From Botryosphaeria dothidea (taxonomy: Eukaryota; Ascomycota; Dothideomycetes; Botryosphaeriales; Botryosphaeriaceae), in the NCBI GenBank assembly GCA_011503125.2, contig WWBZ02000029.1:1-17361 (forward strand): a DNA stretch of 17,361 bases. Direction: 5' to 3'. A program made the translations under genes and the position numbers. The notes below the pieces were generated by a model that was given only the letters and a program-made list of their open reading frames with translations, did no database searches and was not told the origin of the DNA. Positions 10,337-17,361 of the stretch are shown here, piece by piece (position 1 is the first letter of the stretch; the number at the start of each line of letters is the position of its first letter).

Positions 10337-11291
10337 ATGGTCAAAATCGCCATCGCAGGCGGCACCTCCCAACCCTCGGCCACGCCATCGTCTCCGCGCT
10401 CCTCCGCACGCCAACACGCCCATCATCCTCTCGCGCGCCCCCTTCCGCCGACAACGACAGCTCAACAGCAACGCCGACCACTCTCTACGGCGCCGAGGTC
10501 CGCCACATCGACTACACCTCCGCGCCGTCCCTCACCTCCGCTCTCGCCGACATTCACACCCTCATCTCCGTCCTCAAGCTCCCCGGCCCGGCCATGGCCA
10601 CCACCCAGATCAACCTGCTCAACGCCGCCAAAGTCTCCGGCGTGCGCCGCTTCGCGCCCTCCGAGTTCGGCCTGGGGGCCTGCGAGCGCGTCGACGCGAC
10701 CGCGGCGAAGGAGCGCGTGTGGCGGGCGTGCCTCGCCAGCGGCTCGAGGTCGCGCGCTTCCGCTGCGGCGCGTTCATGAAACTACCTGGCGCTGGGCCGC
10801 GAGTTCGGCAGCGCGGTCGCGCGGGAGAAGGCGCTGGCGGGCCTGGAGGACGCGCCGGTCTTGTGGGATTTCGCGAGCGGGGTCGCGGAGCTGCGGTGAG
10901 AGCGGATGGGACGTTGCCAAGGATGACGATGACGGAGATTGATGATGTGGGGAGGTTTATCGCTGCGGCGTGCGGGTTGACGGAGGGGTCGTGGGTGGGG
11001 GAGATGGATATGGTGGGGGAGACGATTGGCTGGGGGAGGTGGTGGGGTTAGTGAGAGAGTGTTTGGGAGTTGAGTTAAAGGTCATAGAGCTAACGAAGCA
11101 GGAGTTGGAGAGGAGGGCGGGGAGGAGTGGGGAAAACGAGGGATGAGGTGTTTAGGAAGTTGGTGGCGCAGCTGGAGTTGCTCATACTGGAGGAGAAGGA
11201 GGGTTGGGCAATCATGAAGCCAACGTTGAATGAGATGTGTATTCATACTAAGCCATTAAGCGTGCGAGAATATCTCATGAGCTATCGATAG
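10337..11291 (+). pseudogene. NmrA-like / isoflavone-reductase-like NAD(P)-binding protein, frameshifted
   Basis: The start is an ATG in good fungal context (CCAGCCATGG). MVKIAIAGGTS begins a Rossmann fold, and after one-base corrections the glycine-rich loop continues with NLGHAIVSALLRT. A long intact block at 10450-10742 contains HTLISVLKLPGPAMATTQIN and the family signature VRRFAPSEFGLGACERVD. Downstream are EVARFRCGAFM, ADGTLPRMTMTEIDDVGRF and a C-terminal KPLSVREYL ending at TAG 11289-11291. Length is near 315 codons, normal for atypical short-chain dehydrogenases, and no intron is needed. At least eight single-base gains or losses lie near 10370-10378, 10428, 10447, 10742, 10782, 10894, 11034 and 11140. 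The 5' half is C-rich and the 3' half G-rich on this strand. The substrate is unknown; members include redox-sensing regulators and oxidoreductases. Confidence 0.82.
10985..11047 (+). other. G-run cluster (possible G-quadruplex) inside the NmrA-like frame
   Basis: Six runs of three to five G on the coding strand are spaced 1-13 bases apart. This is sequence potential only. Confidence 0.4.
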
Positions 11292-11419
11292 GACATTGAG
11301 TTCAAATTACATAGAGAAATTGTTAACAAACCGTTGTCTACTACTTGCAACGAAGAGCCGCGTTCCTTTGTGAATTTGGTTGATAACCCTCTTACTGGTC
11401 GGCTTGAAGTTCAGGTACA

Positions 11420-14400
11420 TCACGCGGCCCCATGCCATATGCGGTACTGCCACTGGATACAACGGCCCGGCCTTCCAATTGCCACACGTGGCAGCACCTG
11501 GGGCGCCTCGTTCTTCCAGATCTTGCTGATCTGATTCCTCATCTGCGCTCTTTGGTCCGTACGAGTTACCAATATTCCATTAGATACAGCGGCCGCCCTT
11601 CGATTGTTTGCAGGTAGGAGCGCCGTGCCTTTCTAGCTCCGCCTGCTCATCTTCTTCTTTCTTAATATCTCGCACTCCATACCACCCATTGTCATCCCAC
11701 CGAAGCAACGACCATTGTTGTACTGCTTGCAGCGAAGCGCTCCTCTCTTCTCCAGATCTCCCTGCTGATCATATTCTTGATCAACGACTTGCGGCCCAGG
11801 CCAATCCCATTGGATACAACGACCATCTTTCCACTGCTTACAGGTAGGTGTCCCTTGTTTTCGATGGTATCCCTGCTGGTCCTCATCTTCTTGGGCCACG
11901 TATCTCTTTTCGTGGAGTTTGTGGTGGTGGGCACAGTGACCATTCTTTCATTTTCGTGCGGACCTTCTTACACATCCAAGCTTCGCGTTTCATACCATTC
12001 ATTGCATTAACCCGGATACATCGGCCTTTTTTGTATTGCAGACAAATAGGGTGCGCGCCGCCTCTGAGCTCTCGTTGCCCACACATCTCTTCTCGTTCTG
12101 TTGCTGATCTTGTTGTAGGTCTTGCACCTGCTGGGTCTGCTCCTGTTACTCCTGTTCCTGACCCTGTTGAGTGGGCTCCTGTTGGCTCTGATCCTCCTGC
12201 TGATCTCCCTTATCGTGAGAGCCCATATCAGAAGACTCATTTCCAGCAGCTTGTAGAGTCTGAACCTGTCTCAGAAGCAGTGTTACTCTCCTGCTCTGAG
12301 CCAGCGGCCTGCACCGGCTCAGGATTCTGCGCTGCAGCCGTCGGGTCTGACACTTTGGCCTTGTTCTCCTCAGAATCGCCATCCCGAGGAGCTCCCGCAT
12401 GTTCAGAAGCTCCCGTGTCCGTGTCTGCCTGTACTCCAGTACCTTCAGTTCCAACAGTCATGGTTTCACCGGGAACTGCCACAGGCTCGGTCCCAGGTTG
12501 ACCTCAGGTGACAGTGACCGTCGTGACGGCAGTTCGTGGCCAGGAAGCAGCCCGCCGATTCTGCAGTCGCTATGGCTCTTCAGCGGCCGTGTTTTGCGCA
12601 GTTTCGTCTGGTGAGCTTGAATCGGCATCCGCACCATCATCAGAGACACTCTCATCCTTCGAGGCTCCAGTTGTTTCAGGAGGAGCATTCCCATCGGCAC
12701 CACTGGTATTTGTTTCTTCGGGCGCGGCAGTAACTTTCTTCCTGCTTCAGCAGTGGTTTGCTCTGGATTGCTCTGGAGTAACGTTCGTTTCCGCAGGCGC
12801 ATCAGTGGTTTCAGTGGGTGCAGTATCACTCTCAACCTCAGTATTGGTCTCTTCTGGTACGGCAGTAGTCTCCGGGACTGCATTGCCTCTCTGTCCCGAG
12901 ATCCGCCTCTTTGGGGACTGGAGTAGTCTCGGGAGCAGCGCTTCCCTCATTCAGCGCTGTTTTTGTCGGTTCAGCCGGCGGCTCAGGCTCCGTACGTTGA
13001 GGGGGTTCGATAGGAAACGTGGCCTTACTTGATACGGTCGTCTCATTATTCTCTACTGCTTCCGGTACTGAATTCTCCTGCGAGTCAGGGTTAGTTGCCT
13101 TGGTAATCTCTCTACTATCCGGAGCAAGCATCTCCTCGGCAGCGGTTGTTTCTGGTGCCACGCGCTGTCCTCCGACAGCACTGCCGGTGCCATCCGCTGC
13201 TATAGTCTGTGATGAAGACACCACTTCGAGGAATACACCGGTTCAGCGGCCAGTAAGAATTTTTCTACGGAATCCTTGGGGTAGCAACGATTTGTGTACG
13301 TAGGCCGCAAGACATGGAGGATCGGAAGCACAGATGTGAGCGCAGTCGGTTATGCTGTCAGAGTCAAGTTGGCGTACGAAATCGGACGTCATTATCACTG
13401 GAGCAGTGGATGATGAATGTTTTGCCATCGACCTCCAACAGCTCGCCATTTGCATCTGGGCACTTGGGTATGATAGTGCTTTGCGGCTTCAGGTTCAGCG
13501 ACAACCTGGGATTCGGGCTCAAGAAAAGTAGCACCTGACTCCCTTGGGAGCACCAGCAGCTGTAACGTTTTATACTGGCCAACGAGCTCCTTGAATATCG
13601 ATGGAACTGCGTCTTCAGGAGAAGAACTGTTCGCCCGCAAGCTCAGATGTCTGGCTTCCGAGGGCGCCGCTGCAGATTGTTCAGCTATTGAGGTGCCGGC
13701 CGATTGACCATTCTCTGCGGCGGCAATTCCATCGGGGACTTTAGCATAATCTGCAACAGGAGTTCCATCTGCCGCAGTTGTCTGAGCGGATCCGGTCGAC
13801 TCCTCAGACGGCATATCCTGCAGCTCGTACCCTCGACAGTTGTTGACGGCGGAAGTTGGGGAGAGTCGGCATTACTCGTCGACTGCGATGGAGCTTCGTT
13901 GTTCGCACTTGCCGCGTTAGTAACAAAAGTGGTGGGAGCCACGGAATCTGTGTTCTGAGGAATGCTTTCTTCGAACGAGAAACCGGCGCCAGCATAATCT
14001 TGGGCAACAGAAAACATGGCTTCAGGAGTAGTAGACACGATCGAGCTCGGGCCCGGAGTTTCAGATCCAGTGTCCAGCGCGTTCGTATATTCCTCGGCGC
14101 GTTGAGGTGCAGATTGTGTCTCCTCACTGCTTAGGCCGTCACTAAGTTCGGATGAAGTTACGCTTGAGTTGCTGAGCAGAGAATCGGAATTGGAACTTGG
14201 CATAGCTTCGAAGCTTGGTGTCGTGGTTCGATGAGGATCCCGACAAAGCCGAACTAAGAAACTCTGAAGTTGGTTGTGTCGTTGTACTGAAGATCGAAGA
14301 CGAGCCTGTAGTTGACACAACCGAGGGTGGCGTGGACGCAACAGTGGTAGAAAGCGTGCTGGCAGCAGCCACGGTAGCGCTTGCTACACATGCACAAGCG

Positions 14401-14811
14401 CTTGACAGATCAGCAGAGTTATGACAGTATGCAAGAGCCCAAAATGGTATCTTCGTGGGCGTGGTCGTTGCTTGCTGAGCGGTCAATTGCGAGCAGAGCT
14501 TGACTGCACCACTCTTCCGGACGAGGAAACCATGTTGATAAGCTCCGAGTGACAGCTTTCCCATGAATCTGCCATCAGCGAGACATACTATCCACGAAGC
14601 AGCGTCGGGGTGAGGGTGATTCAGTCAAGGTGGTAGTTCCGGTTGTTGTTCCATTTGCAGAAGATGAGTGCAGATTCCACCAGTAGTTGTGGCCGTGGAA
14701 GAAACCATGTTTGGTAGCGATGGTAGTCTGGATCACGCTCTTCAATCGGACGTCGTCCGCGGAAGCTGCTACCACGATGCACACCAGCGCAATGGGAATT
14801 GAAAGTTTCAT
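11420..14811 (-). pseudogene. Large secreted mosaic protein: signal peptide, Ser/Thr stalk, PAN-like domain, Glu/Thr repeats, six Cys-pair modules (frameshifted)
   Basis: The ATG at 14811 opens a clear signal peptide (MKLSIPIALVCIVVAASA, likely cut before DDV). An N-terminal domain follows (SWIVCLADGRFMGKLSLGAY; LSSACACVA), then Ser/Thr-rich stalks to about 13600. A PAN/apple-like domain at about 13490-13210 has KCPDANGELLEVDGKTF, IHCSSDN, TDCAHICASDPPCLAAY and RCYPKDSVEKF, six cysteines in all. Next come Glu/Thr/Pro-rich repeats such as AVPETTAVPEETN and APEETNTSGADG (13200-12560), a Gln-rich stretch (12230-12090), and six Cys-pair modules (12044-11459). Stop is TGA at 11420-11422. The total is about 1,130 codons with no convincing intron. 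At least nine frame changes occur, including a C4 run at 14608. In-frame TAA codons lie at 12146-12148 and 11580-11582. The protein is probably extracellular or wall-associated; its role is unknown. Confidence 0.75.
11459..12044 (-). repeat. Six tandem two-cysteine modules (C-x-Q-[YW]-K-x-G-R-C type)
   Basis: On the minus strand, Cys pairs lie at 12044-12018, 11972-11933, 11842-11816, 11731-11705, 11612-11586 and 11486-11459. Text: CLQYKKGRC; a diverged copy with NGHC; CKQWKDGRCIQW; CKQYNNGRC; CKQSKGGRC; CGNWKAGRCIQW (the last after a one-base correction). Spacing of starts is 72, 130, 111, 119 and 126 bases. Linkers are charged and Gln/Glu-rich with a recurrent core (DQQGDLEKRGA, DEQAELERHGAPT, DQQDLEERGAP). 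No His ligand pattern is present, so these are not zinc fingers of CCCH type. Disulphide pairing within modules is likely but inferred. Confidence 0.75.
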
Positions 14812-15321
14812 CCTGCAAATAGCAACGAAAAACGGAGTACTCTGAAAGTGGATTGGAATTACTACGGGCCGGTCAATGGGCAAATATGAGATCAGCCTCT
14901 GCTTAGTTGAGTACCGATTGACGAGGATCTGCGCACATGGACCCAAGATCCGAACAAGATAAGTCCTTTGATCACGGAATGCAGATACGAATTTTCTCTA
15001 CCCATTCAGCCATCCGAGAGAAATAAAAGGGTAATAAAATAAAGGAGTACTTATCCACATAAATATCGAAATCTTCTCGATAGGTCCGGGATCCATGGAA
15101 GTCGGAAATGTGCGATTATCTATCCTGCGATCAATCTATGAAAGGGCGAGACCATGGAGATGTAAAATTCATCTTTTCGAACGGATAATTGATGCAGTCA
15201 CAGACTATACAATGAGACTCTTCACACGACTTTGTACAAACGTGGGTATAATTTGTGTTGCTGTATATTTACATTTCCAAGATTGAGACATATCGAACGT
15301 TATTTGAGTTTGGGTAATAAT
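14812..15321. other. Intergenic stretch between two secreted-protein genes
   Basis: No gene is supported here. The segment 15000-15070 is AT-rich. The stretch must contain the promoter of the long secreted protein and the 3' end of the small one, both transcribed leftwards. Confidence 0.5.
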
Positions 15322-15783
15322 TTACCAAGGCGAAGAAGCGCCCCATTGGCAGAAAGAATTGTATTCCGTGCCATAGGAGGCCTGGCACTTTGCCTTGGTC
15401 CAGTCTCCAGTGGACCCAGGGCTCTTGTCCATCGGAAAGACACTTGGATTGAATTCGCACTATTTGGAACAGCTGCGTTAGTAGCCATCCAAGTGGCGTT
15501 TTATCTCCAACAGTTACCTCACGTTGTCCCTGCCAACCCAGTTTACCGTTGGCATCATAGTCGTCGAGGGTGGCGTCACGGACGTTCGACCCAAGCTGGC
15601 TGCAGACGCGCTTGGCCCAAGTTGTGCCCAGACTCGGGCTGTTTGCAGTTACAAAACCATGCGGAAGCCTGGACACCAGTCCTATTCTAATAGTCAGTAC
15701 CACTGTCATTGATCAGTTAGGGTGTCATGCAGGGAGCATACAGGCTGCTGGCAAGGAGAACGACAACCGTGGTGAACCTTCAT
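15322..15783 (-). CDS. Small secreted cysteine-containing protein, candidate effector (signal-peptide frameshift)
   Basis: The ATG at 15783 begins a hydrophobic signal peptide, readable only if one G in the run at 15776-15777 is ignored (then FTTVVVLLASSL). Introns: 15687-15741 (GTATGC donor, CTGAC branch site, TTAG acceptor) and 15460-15517 (GTAACT donor, perfect TACTAAC branch site, ATAG acceptor). Exon 2 reads TWAKRVCSQLGSNVRDATLD and DDYDANGKLGWQGQ. Exon 3 carries three more Cys (CEFNPSV, AKCQASYG, FCQWG) and ends at TAA 15322-15324. The precursor would be about 115 residues with four Cys. I recognise no family. It lies upstream of, and in the same direction as, the long secreted protein. 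The single indel may be a sequence error. Confidence 0.55.
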
Positions 15784-16512
15784 CGTGAATAGGTGCTGCA
15801 GGGATTGTGCAAGAGCAAGTCCTCAGGAAAAATGACCTGCAGCAGATCATCTCGCCGTCTTATACCGCAGGTTCTCAAATTCACACAAGCCCCTGGCGTG
15901 GTTATCTTATGAAAGGTGTCGTCTCGATGCAAATCATCCCCGTCATAGGCTGGCGCCCAAAGAGCCTGACGTGGCTGACGAATCGTATACGAACCCCCAA
16001 GCGTGCTCTAGTCTACTAGTGTAAGTACATAGCCAACAAAATACAGAAGCACTGCATGAAGAACGGCCTGAGCGTGAGGCCGAATCTCTGCCGACTCATG
16101 GGGCGTGCCACTTGAGTCGTAGATGTGGGCCTTAAAACTTGCGCCTCCCTCTTTATTCCACGTTTTTTGGCGCATCATCGCTACTATTTCTGATTTTATT
16201 TTTACAAGTAGTCTCTGGTGGGGATGCCTATTCTGTTTTATAAAATATTTCGTGATTGTCCCAAAGCGGGACGTCGTTGGAGAGTACTATGTTTGACGCC
16301 ACTTTCCCACAACTGAACACTTAATCATCCGGCAAGTCATTCGATCTCACGCATGAGAGATAACGTCAAAGTGAGATTCATTGAAAAGAGGAAAATGAGA
16401 ATGAACTGCACTACAACAAAGCTGAAATTGAAAGAGCCACGGGCAAGACGACACCCAAACAACTTTTGCCGCAACAAGAAGAAAGGAATCGCCGACCCGG
16501 ATACCTTCCCCA
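15784..16512. other. Intergenic stretch, nothing recognised
   Basis: It contains only short ORFs without support. The right part is the 3' flank of the ICL/PEP-mutase gene, and the left part should include the promoter of the small secreted protein. Confidence 0.5.
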
Positions 16513-17361
16513 TCAAACCCCTTCCGCAAACGACTGGCTCCCGGCACCCAAATCAATCTTCATGCACTCCTTCAACCCGCACACTTCGAACAATGTCTTC
16601 GGGCTCAAGTCCTTTGGCGTCCCCACGACACCCTTATCCCGCAGCCTCTCCAGCGTCTCCTTGATGGCGAGGTACGCCGGACAGATGGTCGCAAACGAAA
16701 AAATCATGATCCGGAACCCCATCTCCCGCGCCTCGTCCACCGTAATCAGCGGCGTCACGCCATTCTCGACCATGTTCAGCAGCACCGGCCAGGGGGCGAG
16801 CTCCTTGACGCAGGCGCGCGCCTGCTCCTTGCTCTCGAACCCCTCGAGCAGGCCGACGTCGAAGCCGAGGTCGCGCGCGGTCTTGAGGCGGGCGAGGCAC
16901 TCGTCGTAGCCGAGCGTCTGCAGCGCGTCGGTGCGCGCGATGAGCACGAAGTCCGAGTGCAGCGCGTCGCGCGCGCTCTTGGCCGCGCGCAGGCGCGCGA
17001 AGTACTCGTCGCGCGGCACGACCTTCTTGCCGCCGAGGTGCCCGCAGCGCTTGGTCAGGACTTGGTCTTCGAGGTGGGCGCCGGCGACGCCGGCGCGGAT
17101 GTATTCGGAGATGGTGCGGGCGACGATGATGGGGCCTGGGTGGGAGGTGTGTCAGTATGTGTTTGCGCTCGGTGAATGGTCGAGGGAACAGATGAGCGAA
17201 GTGGCTGTGGTGACTGACCTCCGTAGCCTGTGTCCATGTCTGCAATGAGTGGAGGTCCGTATGGATCGAGGTTTGCAATCATCTCTGCGTTGGCGCGCAT
17301 GTCGTGGAGATGGGCAATACCGAGATCTGGCTGACCAAGTCGAGAGGCTGTGGTTCCGGCT
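16513..17361 (-). CDS. Isocitrate lyase/PEP mutase superfamily enzyme (5' part beyond window)
   Basis: The superfamily makes or breaks C-C or C-P bonds of alpha-hydroxy/oxo acids using Mg2+. Exons are 16513-17135 and 17219-17361 (continuing past the right edge). The intron at 17136-17218 has a GTCAGT donor, CTGAC branch site and CCCAG acceptor. The visible protein starts within AGTTASRLGQPDLGIAHLHD, then gives ADMDTGYGG (metal-binding acids), GAHLEDQ and KRCGHLGGKK. The KRCGH loop with its Cys is the mark of lyase or hydrolase members such as isocitrate, methylisocitrate or dimethylmalate lyases and oxaloacetate acetylhydrolase, not of PEP mutase itself. Later parts include DFVLIARTDALQ and PVLLNMVENGVTPL. 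Stop is TGA at 16513-16515. No frameshift occurs in about 765 coding bases, unlike every other gene here. Third positions are very GC-rich. The substrate is not resolved. Confidence 0.93.

Noticed and set aside
10289..10942. Plus-strand ORF (217 codons), Pro/Ser/Arg-rich
   Set aside because: It is a wrong-frame reading of the GC-rich NmrA-like gene; the true frame carries the Rossmann and APSEFG signatures.
11459..12044. CCCH or CCHC zinc-finger array
   Set aside because: Modules have only two Cys each and no regularly spaced His, and the protein has a signal peptide, so disulphides are more likely.
11848..12501. Long plus-strand ORF (217 codons), Ser/Val/Pro-rich
   Set aside because: It is antisense to the Gln-rich and Glu/Thr-rich part of the secreted protein. 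The minus strand has the signal peptide, PAN-like cysteines and repeats; the plus frame has none.
12508..13032. Plus-strand ORF (174 codons), Ser/Val-rich
   Set aside because: It is the complement of PETT/EETN repeat codons on the minus strand and has no domain or start context.
14215..14250. tRNA B-box-like GGTTCGATGAGGATCC
   Set aside because: No A-box or cloverleaf can be formed around it, and it lies within the Ser/Thr stalk coding sequence.

Overview
The window looks like nuclear DNA of a filamentous ascomycete (Pezizomycotina). Genes carry introns of about 45-85 nt with GT...CTGAC/CTAAC...AG signals. Families present include a Zn(II)2Cys6 transcription factor, a fungal nitrilase/cyanide-hydratase-type enzyme, an NmrA-like reductase, secreted proteins (one with a PAN/apple-like domain) and an ICL/PEP-mutase superfamily enzyme. 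There are no bacterial-style operons or Shine-Dalgarno sites, and I found no tRNA or rRNA genes. Family assignments are from memory of the families, not from a search.

Layout. 1-1835 (minus): Zn2Cys6 regulator cut by the left edge, five exons, several single-base frameshifts. 1836-3371: shared upstream region containing a perfect inverted repeat and several GGACGG hexamers. 3372-4821 (plus): nitrilase-family gene, seven exons, all catalytic residues still readable, about ten single-base indels. 4953-5740 (minus): unidentified, broken coding region. 5740-6560: no convincing gene; GC-rich, with a trinucleotide microsatellite. 6560-7440 (plus): unidentified ORF pieces ending in a PIP-box-like motif. 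7686-7920: degenerate tandem array. 8907-9401 (plus): broken reading frame ending in an RS-rich tail. 10337-11291 (plus): NmrA-like gene, frameshifted, GC-rich. 11420-14811 (minus): long secreted mosaic protein (signal peptide, Ser/Thr stalk, PAN-like domain, Glu/Thr/Pro-rich repeats, Gln-rich segment, six Cys-pair modules), frameshifted. 15322-15783 (minus): small secreted Cys-containing protein, three exons. 16513-17361 (minus): ICL/PEP-mutase-type enzyme, intact as far as seen, running off the right edge.

Two things stand out. First, the 11420-14811 protein ends in six tandem copies of a two-cysteine module that I cannot assign to a known domain. Second, most genes are broken almost only by +1/-1 indels while the protein text stays family-like and nearly free of stops. 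The last gene has none. This may be locally poor assembly accuracy or recent decay of an accessory region, and the sequence alone cannot decide. The divergent regulator/nitrilase pair may form a small nitrile or cyanide response module, but that is inference from position only.
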